Shown: positions 25,024-32,449 of the stretch, piece by piece
Numbering within the stretch: the first letter of the stretch is position 1
Layout: every line of letters begins with the position of its first letter
Origin: Streptomyces sporangiiformans
GTDB lineage: Bacteria; Actinomycetota; Actinomycetes; Streptomycetales; Streptomycetaceae
Direction: 5' to 3'
Assembly (NCBI RefSeq): GCF_005768555.2
Contig: NZ_VCHX02000152.1
Location: forward strand, 1-42,354
Length of the DNA: 42,354 nt
Notes under the pieces: generated by a model
The model's database searches: none
What the model was told of the DNA's origin: nothing
The model's input: only the letters and a program-made list of their open reading frames with translations
Position numbers and translations under genes: made by a program

Positions 25024-25524
25024 GTGGCCAGTCGAAGCACAGACCCCAGGGACTCCCGCGAGTCCAAGAACGGCACGCCCCATCTGGATGCCGTCTCCCT
25101 CGCCATCATCGAACAGCTCCAGGAGGACGGCCGCCGGCCGTACGCGGCGATCGGCAAGGCCGTCGGCCTCTCGGAGGCCGCCGTGCGCCAGCGGGTCCAG
25201 AAGCTGCTCGACCAGGGCGTGATGCAGATCGTCGCCGTCACGGACCCGCTCACCGTGGGCTTCCGGCGTCAGGCGATGCTCGGCGTCAACGTCGAGGGCG
25301 ACCTCGATCCCGTCGCGGACGCGCTGTCGGCCATGCAGGAAGTCGAGTACATCGTGATCACCGCCGGCTCCTTCGACCTGATGGTGGAGATCGTCTGCGA
25401 GGACGACGACCACCTCCTCGAAGTGATCAACAAACGCATCCGCACCCTGCCCGGCGTGCGCTCGACCGAGAGTTTCGTCTACCTGAAGCTCAGGAAGCAG
25501 ACCTACATGTGGGGAACCCGATAG
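25024..25524 (+). CDS. Lrp/AsnC-family transcriptional regulator
   Basis: This 166-residue regulator has an N-terminal winged HTH ('AVSLAIIEQLQEDGRRPYAA', then 'VGLSEAAVRQRVQKLL') and a C-terminal RAM ligand domain ('VEYIVITAGSFDLMVEIVCE'), the standard Lrp/AsnC layout. Such proteins sense amino acids or related small molecules. GTG 25024 gives the usual length; TTG 24988 (with AGG upstream), GTG 25009 and GTG 25018 are alternatives, and no strong SD site decides. It ends 2 nt before the aminotransferase start and is divergent from the aldehyde dehydrogenase, so GABA/polyamine control is likely. Confidence 0.88.
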   Translation: MASRSTDPRDSRESKNGTPHLDAVSLAIIEQLQEDGRRPYAAIGKAVGLSEAAVRQRVQKLLDQGVMQIVAVTDPLTVGFRRQAMLGVNVEGDLDPVADALSAMQEVEYIVITAGSFDLMVEIVCEDDDHLLEVINKRIRTLPGVRSTESFVYLKLRKQTYMWGTR

Positions 25525-25526
25525 CC

Positions 25527-26891
25527 GTGACCTCCAACGACCTCAGCAAGACCGCGTACGACCACCTGTGGATGCACTTCACCCGCATGTCCTCGTACGA
25601 GAACGCTCCCGTCCCCACCATCGTCCGGGGTGAGGGCACCTACATCTACGACGACAAGGGCAAGCGCTACCTCGACGGTCTCGCGGGTCTGTTCGTGGTC
25701 CAGGCCGGCCACGGCCGCACCGAGCTCGCGGAGACGGCGTTCAAGCAGGCGCAGGAACTGGCGTTCTTCCCGGTGTGGTCCTACGCCCACCCGAAGGCCG
25801 TGGAACTGGCGGAACGTCTCGCCCACCACGCGCCGGGCGACCTCAACAAGGTCTTCTTCACCACCGGCGGCGGCGAGGCGGTCGAGACGGCCTGGAAGCT
25901 CGCCAAGCAGTACTGGAAGCTGATGGGCCGGCACACCAAGTACAAGGTCATCTCACGCGCGGTCGCCTACCACGGCACCCCGCAGGGTGCCCTGTCCATC
26001 ACCGGCCTGCCCGCCCTGAAGGCGCCGTTCGAGCCGCTGGTACCGGGTGCGCACAAGGTCCCGAACACGAACATCTACCGGGCGCCCCTCCATGGTGACG
26101 ACCCGGAGGCCTTCGGCCGCTGGGCCGCCGACCAGATCGAGCAGCAGATCCTCTTCGAGGGCCCGGAGACGGTCGCGGCGGTCTTCCTGGAGCCGGTCCA
26201 GAACGCGGGCGGCTGCTTCCCGCCGCCGCCCGGCTACTTCCAGCGGGTCCGCGAGATCTGCGACCGGCACGACGTGCTCCTGGTGTCCGACGAGGTCATC
26301 TGCGCCTTCGGCCGCCTCGGCACGATGTTCGCCTGCGACAAGTTCGGTTACGTCCCGGACATGATCACCTGCGCCAAGGGCATGACCTCGGGCTACTCCC
26401 CGATCGGCGCCTGCATCGTCTCGGACCGCATTGCCGAGCCCTTCTACCGGGGCGACAACACCTTCCTGCACGGCTACACCTTCGGCGGACACCCGGTGTC
26501 GGCCGCGGTCGGCATAGCCAACCTCGACCTGTTCGAGCGCGAGAAGCTCAACCAGCATGTGCTCGACCACGAGAGCGCGTTCCTGACGACCCTGCAGAAG
26601 CTGTACGACCTGCCGATCGTCGGCGACATCCGCGGCAACGGCTTCTTCTACGGCATCGAGCTGGTGAAGGACAAGGCCACCAAGGAGACGTTCACGGACG
26701 AGGAGTCGGAGCGCGTGCTCTACGGCTTCGTCTCCAAGAAGCTCTTCGAGTACGGCCTCTACTGCCGCGCCGACGACCGCGGCGACCCGGTCATCCAGCT
26801 GTCGCCGCCGCTGATCTCCGACCAGTCGACGTTCGACGAGATCGAGTCGATAGTCCGCCAGGTGCTGACGGAGGCGTGGACGCGGCTGTGA
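25527..26891 (+). CDS. Class III aminotransferase, probably diamine or omega-amino acid:pyruvate
   Basis: The 454-residue PLP enzyme has the catalytic K284 ('TCAKGMTSGYSPIGA'), D255 ('LLVSDEVICAFGR') and 'FTTGGGEAVETAWKLA' for PLP phosphate. The N-terminal 'DHLWMHFTRMSSYE' and 'DGLAGLFVVQAGHGR' are characteristic of the SpuC/omega-amino acid:pyruvate aminotransferase group, unlike GabT at 4416. It could transaminate putrescine, cadaverine or beta-alanine-like compounds, giving aldehydes for the neighbouring dehydrogenases. The GTG at 25527 comes directly after the Lrp gene, so both are in one transcript. The precise donor is uncertain. Confidence 0.88.
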   Translation: MTSNDLSKTAYDHLWMHFTRMSSYENAPVPTIVRGEGTYIYDDKGKRYLDGLAGLFVVQAGHGRTELAETAFKQAQELAFFPVWSYAHPKAVELAERLAHHAPGDLNKVFFTTGGGEAVETAWKLAKQYWKLMGRHTKYKVISRAVAYHGTPQGALSITGLPALKAPFEPLVPGAHKVPNTNIYRAPLHGDDPEAFGRWAADQIEQQILFEGPETVAAVFLEPVQNAGGCFPPPPGYFQRVREICDRHDVLLVSDEVICAFGRLGTMFACDKFGYVPDMITCAKGMTSGYSPIGACIVSDRIAEPFYRGDNTFLHGYTFGGHPVSAAVGIANLDLFEREKLNQHVLDHESAFLTTLQKLYDLPIVGDIRGNGFFYGIELVKDKATKETFTDEESERVLYGFVSKKLFEYGLYCRADDRGDPVIQLSPPLISDQSTFDEIESIVRQVLTEAWTRL

Positions 26892-27089
26892 TTCTCGTGG
26901 AGGGCTGCGACGAGCGGCCATCACTTCGATGAACCGACACGGCTCCGATGAGCTGACTGTGTGATCAACACCGGCCCCGGTGCCGCCCGTTCGAGTGAGA
27001 ATGGGCGCCCCGGGGCCGCGTACTGTCCGGCCTCCCCGCCCCGACTACCTAGCGTGCCCTGTGACCGATCGGCCCTGCCTTCGTTCCCC

Positions 27090-27114
27090 CGGACGAGGGA
27101 CTTCCCCTCGTCCG
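27090..27114 (+). terminator. GC-rich hairpin between the aminotransferase and ABC ATPase genes
   Basis: CGGACGAGGG (27090–27099) pairs perfectly with CCCTCGTCCG (27105–27114) around a 5-nt loop. Flanking C- and G-runs can lengthen the stem with a bulge. It may end the aminotransferase transcript or act in the leader of the ABC gene, which starts 47 nt later. Confidence 0.55.
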
Positions 27115-27161
27115 AGGGGGACTCCGCACGGCATTTCTGATCTGAACCGAGGTGTACGCCC

Positions 27162-27899
27162 ATGGTGGCTCCGCCGGACAACGACGTGCTCTGGGCACAC
27201 GGCCTGCACGTCAAGCACAACGGCTCGCCCGCGCTCAGCGGCGTCTCGATCGGAGTCGGCGAGGGCGAGATTCTCGCCATCGGCGGCCCGCGCGGCAGCG
27301 GCAAGACGACCCTCCTCCAGTGCCTGTCCGGGCAGCTCGTGCCGCAGCGGGGCGAGGTCTGGTTCCACAGCAAGCCCGTGCACACCATGAGCCCGCTCAC
27401 CCGCGAACGGCTGCGCCGCGACTGCTTCGGCTGGATCGACCCGGCGCCCGTCCTCGTGCCCGAGCTCAACGCCTGGGAGAACACCGCACTGCCCCTGATG
27501 TTGCGCGGCATCGGGCGCCGCCAGGCCAAGGCCACCGCCGTGGAGTGGCTGGAGCGCCTCGACATCGGCGGCTGCGCCCGCAAGCGCCCGTACGAGCTGC
27601 TCCAGGCCGAGCGTCAGCGCGTCGCCATCGCCCGCGCGCTGGCCCCCGCGCCCACCGTGCTCTTCGCGGACGAGCCGACCGCTGCGCTGCACCGCGCCGA
27701 CCGCACCCACGCCCTGCGTACGCTCACCACGGCGGCCCGCTCGCACGGCATCACCGTCGTGCTGGCCACGCACGACGCCGACACCGCCGCCCTCGCCGAC
27801 CGCACGGTGCCGCTGCTCGACGGGCGGCGCGTGAAAACCGTCCACCTGCCCCCGGTGGCCGAGACGGAAGGCCGGGCCGCGTGCTCGCTCTCCGCCTAG
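27162..27899 (+). CDS. ABC transporter ATPase with degenerate signature and Q-loop
   Basis: The 245-residue protein has the size and order of MacB/LolD-type ATPases. Walker A GPRGSGKT (42–49), Walker B 'VLFADEPTAAL' (166–176) and the switch histidine ('ATHDADT') are intact. The signature, normally LSGGQ, reads LLQAE (146–150) although 'RQRVAIARAL' follows normally, and the Q-loop glutamine is replaced by D93 ('FGWIDPAPVL'). Such changes can weaken hydrolysis or its coupling. The ATG at 27162 has GAGGTG upstream. The permease gene overlaps its 3' end by 19 nt, so they form one unit; the exported substrate is unknown. Confidence 0.87.
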   Translation: MVAPPDNDVLWAHGLHVKHNGSPALSGVSIGVGEGEILAIGGPRGSGKTTLLQCLSGQLVPQRGEVWFHSKPVHTMSPLTRERLRRDCFGWIDPAPVLVPELNAWENTALPLMLRGIGRRQAKATAVEWLERLDIGGCARKRPYELLQAERQRVAIARALAPAPTVLFADEPTAALHRADRTHALRTLTTAARSHGITVVLATHDADTAALADRTVPLLDGRRVKTVHLPPVAETEGRAACSLSA

Positions 27900-29764
27900 C
27901 CCGGGGTGCCCGGCCCGCCGTCCAGCTCCGCAGGCTCCTGGTCGCCACGGCGTCGGCGGGCACGGGTTTCCTCCTCCTGTGCACCCTGGGGTTCGCGATG
28001 GGGCATCCGAACGCCTCCGCCGCCGCCCTGGTCCGGCTCGCCTGGTGCGTCGCGCCGCTCGCCGCCACCGTGTACCTCGCGGTCGCGGTCGCCCGCACCG
28101 ACCCGGCCACCCGCCCCCGGCCAGGCCTGTCCGCGATCGGCCTCGGTCCCGGCCGCCTGATGATCCTCGCGGCGACCTCCACCGCCGTGTCGTGCACGCT
28201 CGGCTCGGTGATCGCCCTGCTCTTCTTCCTCCATCTGCGCGGCGACCTGACCGGTTTCCCCTTCGACGGCGACGCCGCCGAACTCCTCGCCGCCGACCGG
28301 CCGCTGCCGCTCCCGGCCGTCCTCACGCTGCTCGCGCTGGTGCCGCTCACCGCGTCGGTGTCGAGCGCGGTGACGCTGCGCCCCCGCGCGGGGGAACCGG
28401 CCTCACTCCCCTCCCACCCCGGCCGCCGAGGCCCCTTCGGCTCACTCAACCCTCCGGGCGGGCGCACCCTTTTCGGCTCGTACGCACGTCTCGGCGCACG
28501 GGGCGGAACCAGGGCGACCGGTGCTTCCGGCTCGGGGACGGATCAGCGCTCGGGGGCGGATCAGCGCTCGGGGGCGGATGAGGGCTCGGGGACGGATCGG
28601 CGCCCGGGGACTGACCAGGGCTCGGGGACAGACCAGGGCTCGGGGACAGACCAAGGCTCGGTGACCCGCGAGGGATCGAGGACCGGCGGCAGCTCGGGGA
28701 CGCAGGAGAGCCCGGAGGCGGGCGACGGCTCGGGCACGGGCGGTGCCTCCGGACCGCACGAAGGTTCCGGGACCCGCGATGTCTCGGGCCCACACGAGGA
28801 ACCCGGGACACACAGCGCCTCCGGACCCCACGACGCGGGGGCACGCGGCGCCTCCGGCGTTCCCACCCCGTTCGACTGGCACTACGGCTCCAGGACGCAC
28901 GACGACCCCGGCATCATCAGCGCCTCCGACCCGCACGACGGCTCCGGCCCTCCCGGCGAATCGGGTCGGCGCGGCGGGTCCGCGGCGTCCGGTGCCATGG
29001 GCGAACAGGGCAGCGGCGGCGCACTCCACAGGGCCGGCACGCAGGCCGGTGTGCGGGACGGCCACGGTGAGCGCGGCGATTCCGGCACCGCCGGCCACGC
29101 AGGCGCCCCGGCTCATTCGGACCCACAGGTCACCCCCCAGCAGATCCTTGCCCCTCTCCCCGCCCCCAATGGACTCCCCTGGGGCATGGCGGTGCTGGCG
29201 GCCGGGCTTGCCGTCGGGGAGTACGCGAGCCGTACCGGGCCCGTCCCCGGGCTCGCCCTGTCCAAAGTCCTCACGGGCGGCCCTGTAGGAGTGCTCGTCG
29301 GCTGGGCGCTCACCGCGCTCGGTCTGGCACTGGTCGGGCCCGGGATCACCCATCTGTGCGGCCGGTTGCTCCAGGCGATGCGGCCGGGAGCGCTGCGGCT
29401 GCTCGCCGGGCGTGTGCTCATGGAGGAGGCAGGGCGCATCGGCCGGCCGCTCGGCGTGGTGTGCGCGGTGGCCTCGGGCGCGTACGCCATGTCCACGCTC
29501 TACACCAGCGCGCGCCCCGACGTCGGGCCGCTCACCACCCTGGGCGCGCTGCTCGTCGCGGGATGCGCCGTCGCGACGCTGCTGACCGCCGCCGTGGAAG
29601 CCAGGTACGCCCGCTCCGACACCACACAAGCGCTGCTGCGCCTCGGCGCACCCACCGCGATGCTGCGCTGCGCCGCCGCGATGCGCGCGGGTGCGCTGCT
29701 CGCCGTCCTGGGTCCGCTGACCTTGGCTGTCGGGGAGCTCGCGGCCCTGCCTCTGGCCGGCTGA
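27881..29764 (+). CDS. ABC transporter permease with long repeat-rich hydrophilic insert
   Basis: The 627-residue protein has an N-terminal block of about four membrane helices (residues ~15–165), a very hydrophilic region (~165–430) rich in Gly, Ser, Thr, Asp and His, and a C-terminal block of about four helices (~432–625). The two halves resemble an FtsX/MacB-like permease; the large insert is not typical. GTG 27881 overlaps the ATPase gene in another frame, suggesting translational coupling. No signal peptide or TTA codon is seen. The insert probably lies on one membrane face as a flexible linker; its side and role are unknown. Confidence 0.82.
   Translation: MLALRLARGARPAVQLRRLLVATASAGTGFLLLCTLGFAMGHPNASAAALVRLAWCVAPLAATVYLAVAVARTDPATRPRPGLSAIGLGPGRLMILAATSTAVSCTLGSVIALLFFLHLRGDLTGFPFDGDAAELLAADRPLPLPAVLTLLALVPLTASVSSAVTLRPRAGEPASLPSHPGRRGPFGSLNPPGGRTLFGSYARLGARGGTRATGASGSGTDQRSGADQRSGADEGSGTDRRPGTDQGSGTDQGSGTDQGSVTREGSRTGGSSGTQESPEAGDGSGTGGASGPHEGSGTRDVSGPHEEPGTHSASGPHDAGARGASGVPTPFDWHYGSRTHDDPGIISASDPHDGSGPPGESGRRGGSAASGAMGEQGSGGALHRAGTQAGVRDGHGERGDSGTAGHAGAPAHSDPQVTPQQILAPLPAPNGLPWGMAVLAAGLAVGEYASRTGPVPGLALSKVLTGGPVGVLVGWALTALGLALVGPGITHLCGRLLQAMRPGALRLLAGRVLMEEAGRIGRPLGVVCAVASGAYAMSTLYTSARPDVGPLTTLGALLVAGCAVATLLTAAVEARYARSDTTQALLRLGAPTAMLRCAAAMRAGALLAVLGPLTLAVGELAALPLAG
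28532..28675 (+). repeat. Coding tandem repeat, about eight 18-nt units
   Basis: Units of TCGGGGACGGATCAGCGC type run head-to-tail inside the permease gene and encode variants of S-G-T-D-Q-G. All are 18 nt, so the frame is kept. Sequence drifts toward the 3' end (unit eight encodes SVTREG). The pattern suggests slippage or recombination that could make the linker length vary between strains. Confidence 0.85.
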
Positions 29765-29897
29765 TCCCGCGGAAACAGCCGTACGAGCACCGCACGGCGA
29801 TCTCGTACGAAAAAAGTTCGCCGCGGCCGATGACTTTCGCCCGAGGCCCAGGTCTAACCCCACGAACAGCACATCACCACCAAGGGAGAGACCTCAG

Positions 29898-30305
29898 ATG
29901 TACCAGCAGATGATCTTCGTGAACCTCGCCGTGAACAACCTCGACGCCTCCAAGAAGTTCTTCACCGAGCTCGGCTACGCGCTCAACCCCCAGTTCTCCG
30001 ACGAGCACTGCGCGAGCGTGGTCATCAGCGACACGATCGTCGCGATGATCATGACCAAGCAGCGCTACGCGGACTTCACGAAGAAGGAGATCGCGGACTC
30101 GACGAAGACCAGCGAGGTGCTGCTGTGTCTGAGCGCGGAGAGCCGCGAGAAGGTGGACGAGCTGGTCGACAAGGCGATCGCCGCGGGCGGCTCGGCGACC
30201 GGCGAGACCCAGGACCACGGTTTCATGTACGGCCGGGCCTTCGACGACCCGGACGGCCACACCTGGGAGGTCATGTGGATGGACCCGGCGGCTGTCCAGG
30301 GCTGA
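29898..30305 (+). CDS. VOC-family (glyoxalase-fold) protein
   Basis: This 135-residue protein shows the paired beta-alpha-beta-beta-beta units of the vicinal oxygen chelate superfamily: 'MIFVNLAVNNLDASKKFFTELGY' type opening (split here around LDASKKFF) and 'RAFDDPDGHTWEVMWMDP' at the end, the classic C-terminal VOC strand. Members bind metals or small ligands in isomerases, dioxygenases and resistance proteins. Which of these applies is not clear. ATG 29898 has AGGGAGAG upstream. It stands alone with a 133-nt leader region behind the permease gene. Confidence 0.88.
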   Translation: MYQQMIFVNLAVNNLDASKKFFTELGYALNPQFSDEHCASVVISDTIVAMIMTKQRYADFTKKEIADSTKTSEVLLCLSAESREKVDELVDKAIAAGGSATGETQDHGFMYGRAFDDPDGHTWEVMWMDPAAVQG

Positions 30306-30341
30306 ACGCGTCCCTTACCGGGTGCTCCCTACGATGGGCGG

Positions 30342-31475
30342 GTGCAGCCGACACCCGCCCCCATCGCTTCCCTTGACCGCGAGATCGAGTCCCTCGCCGA
30401 GTTCGACGAGGTCGTCTCGTCGCGTGGATCGCTCGCCCAACACCGCATACAGGCCGTCGACCTGACGGACCGCACGCCAGAACTGCTCTCCGTGGACACC
30501 GCGGGCGCCGTCTTCCTCGGCTGCCCCATGGATCCGGACGCGGCGGCCAGGATCAGGGCCACCGGAGCGCTGGTCTTCCCGCCCGTACCCGGCCTGCCCT
30601 TCGACCCGTACCGCGGACTGCTCTACACCCCCGGCGAACTCTTCGAGTCGATCGTCGAGCGGGGCTACGAGGCGACGCCGGACGCCCGCACGTACGCCTG
30701 GTTCCAGCAGACCAAGGCGGACGGCGACATCTTCGCGTCGATGCTCCGCGCGATCCACGACGACTCCGTCTCGGACGCCCTCGACGAACTCCTCGTGGGG
30801 GCGCGGGTGGTGGGTGTGATGGGCGGCCACGCCTTGGCGCGCGGCACGGAGGCGTACGAGGGGGCCGCCCGACTCGGCCGCTCACTGGCCCGTGCCGGGT
30901 TCACCGTCGCCACGGGCGGCGGGCCGGGCGCGATGGAAGCCGCGAACCTCGGCGCGTACGCCTCTGTCTTCGACGACGAGATGCTCACCGAGGCATGCCG
31001 ACTCATCGCCAAGGCCCCGTCGTTCACGCCCTCGGTCACCGAGTGGGCGACCGCCGCCCTCGACGTGCGCGACCGCTGGCCGGGCGGCGGGGACTCGGTC
31101 GGGATCCCCACCTGGTTCTACGGCCACGAGCCGCCGAACGCCTTCGCCGGCCACATCGCCAAGTACTTCGCCAACGCGACCCGCGAGGACGGTCTGCTGG
31201 CCCGTTCGAACGCGGGTGTCGTCTTCCTGCCGGGTGCCGCCGGGACCGTACAGGAGGTCTTCGACAACGCGACCCCGAACTACTACGAGTCGCGCGGCGA
31301 ACCCACCCCCATGGTCCTGGTCGACCGCGTCCACTGGACCGAGCGGCTGCCGGTCTGGCCGCTGCTCCAGTCGCTGGCCAGGGACCGCTCGATGGAGCCG
31401 CGGATCGCCCTCGTCGACCGGGTCGAGGAGGCCCCGGAGGCACTGGCCCGACTGGCCGGGGCGAAGGCCCTCTGA
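30342..31475 (+). CDS. LOG-like Rossmann-fold nucleotide-binding protein
   Basis: The 377-residue protein contains a lysine-decarboxylase-like/LOG domain: 'VVGVMGGHALARG', 'GFTVATGGGPGAMEAANLGA' (split around GGGPGAMEAA) and 'VVFLPGAAGTVQEVFDN'. In LOG phosphoribohydrolases the last motif is PGGxGTxxE; here the second glycine is alanine, so activity on nucleoside monophosphates is uncertain. It is longer than typical LOG proteins (~190 residues) because of an N-terminal extension of about 140 residues. GTG 30342 follows TACGAT by 6 nt without an SD site, a strong leaderless pattern. Confidence 0.82.
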   Translation: MQPTPAPIASLDREIESLAEFDEVVSSRGSLAQHRIQAVDLTDRTPELLSVDTAGAVFLGCPMDPDAAARIRATGALVFPPVPGLPFDPYRGLLYTPGELFESIVERGYEATPDARTYAWFQQTKADGDIFASMLRAIHDDSVSDALDELLVGARVVGVMGGHALARGTEAYEGAARLGRSLARAGFTVATGGGPGAMEAANLGAYASVFDDEMLTEACRLIAKAPSFTPSVTEWATAALDVRDRWPGGGDSVGIPTWFYGHEPPNAFAGHIAKYFANATREDGLLARSNAGVVFLPGAAGTVQEVFDNATPNYYESRGEPTPMVLVDRVHWTERLPVWPLLQSLARDRSMEPRIALVDRVEEAPEALARLAGAKAL

Positions 31476-31549
31476 CGGCGATGACGGCCACCGCTCCGGC
31501 CCCTCTGGCAAACGTCAGCTAAAGCCAACGCTCAAGACGGCCACGCAGA

Positions 31550-31579
31550 TTGACAGGGAGTGACGGCGCCCCATAGACC
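31550..31579 (+). promoter_or_regulatory. Sigma-70-type promoter of the LAETG surface-protein gene
   Basis: TTGACA at 31550–31555 and TAGACC at 31574–31579 are 18 nt apart, a near-consensus Streptomyces housekeeping promoter. Transcription would begin near 31586, leaving a leader of about 75 nt. GCCCC/GGGGC around the −10 could form a short hairpin in DNA or in readthrough RNA. Confidence 0.6.
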
Positions 31580-31661
31580 TGTGGGGCGTCCGGGAGTGCT
31601 GCGATCACAGTGCTCCCCGCACTCCCACCCCCCTCAGTTGTGCATCCCGTGAAGGGCAATC

Positions 31662-32291
31662 GTGTCCATATCTCGTCGACCTTGCCGATCTCGTCGTACC
31701 CCACGTACCGGGCGCGTTCTCGGTGTTGCCGCCGCCTCGGCCGCGCTCACGCTCGGTGCCGCGGGCAACGCACTGGCCTGCGACATCAGTGAGTTCTCGG
31801 CCCTCGCCAAGTGCGATGGCGACAAGGGCGTCATCAGCGTGACCGACAAGGACCCCACCGGTGTCCCGGCCACCGTCACCGTCTACCTCGAGTCGAACGG
31901 CGCGGAAGGGAAGCTCGTCGGCAGCCAGGAGGTCAAGGGTTCCCGCGAGGGCGTGACCATCGACTTCACCGAGGACTGGCAGCCGAACGCGACGTACCGT
32001 ATCCACGTCAAGGCCGGGAACCAGGTCGACGAGGACATCGCGCCGAACCTGACGACGCCGGCCAAGGCGTGCGAGCCCTCGAAGGAGCCGACGCCGTCGG
32101 AGCCGGAGAGCACCTCCCCCGCACCCGCCGGGAACAACGCTCCCTCGCCCGCGGCCGATGACTCGGGCCTCGCCGAGACGGGCGCGAGTTCCAACGCCGG
32201 CCCCATCGCCGGTATCGCGGCCGCGCTCATCGTGGCCGGCGGCGCCCTGGTGTTCGCACTGCGCCGTCGTGGCGCGTCGGACGACCGATGA
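31662..32291 (+). CDS. Secreted LAETG-anchored cell-wall protein
   Basis: The 209-residue protein has a signal peptide with a basic start ('SRRPCRSRRTPRTGR') and hydrophobic core ending 'GNALA'. A small beta-rich domain follows with paired cysteines, then a Pro/Ser/Thr-rich spacer (about 138–166). L170-A-E-T-G174 is next, then a hydrophobic helix (180–200) and the basic tail RRR. LAxTG is the preferred class E sortase signal in actinomycetes, so a sortase should link it to peptidoglycan. No sortase gene is in this window. GTG 31662 has GAAGGG upstream. The ligand or function of the small domain is unknown. Confidence 0.88.
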   Translation: MSISRRPCRSRRTPRTGRVLGVAAASAALTLGAAGNALACDISEFSALAKCDGDKGVISVTDKDPTGVPATVTVYLESNGAEGKLVGSQEVKGSREGVTIDFTEDWQPNATYRIHVKAGNQVDEDIAPNLTTPAKACEPSKEPTPSEPESTSPAPAGNNAPSPAADDSGLAETGASSNAGPIAGIAAALIVAGGALVFALRRRGASDDR

Positions 32292-32323
32292 CGGCTGACG
32301 GCTGACGGCTGACGGCTGACGGC
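32289..32323. repeat. Heptanucleotide tandem repeat (TGACGGC)5
   Basis: Five perfect copies of TGACGGC follow one another, the first beginning with the stop codon of the LAETG gene. Each unit supplies a TGA, and because the unit is 7 nt long stops occur in all three frames. It may arise from slippage and blocks readthrough. Confidence 0.9.
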
Positions 32324-32348
32324 TGAGTACCGCTCGGTTGTCACAGGA

Positions 32349-32380
32349 CCGCCCCCGCGAAAGCGTCCGCGCGGGGGCGG
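32349..32380. terminator. Bidirectional terminator hairpin
   Basis: CCGCCCCCGCG (32349–32359) pairs perfectly with CGCGGGGGCGG (32370–32380) around a 10-nt loop. It lies between convergent genes, the LAETG gene and the isomerase-like gene, and could stop transcription from both sides. There is no T-run, as usual in this genus. Confidence 0.75.
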
Positions 32381-32449
32381 GCCGCAGCCGTCATCGAACG
32401 TGAGCCGTCACCGAACGTGAGCCGCCACTCCAAGGCCCAAGGCGAGCCG

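Noticed and set aside
28442..29872. 476-residue minus-strand open frame opposite the permease
   Set aside because: It mirrors the repeat-rich permease. It has no start signal, and the flanking membrane helices are on the plus strand.
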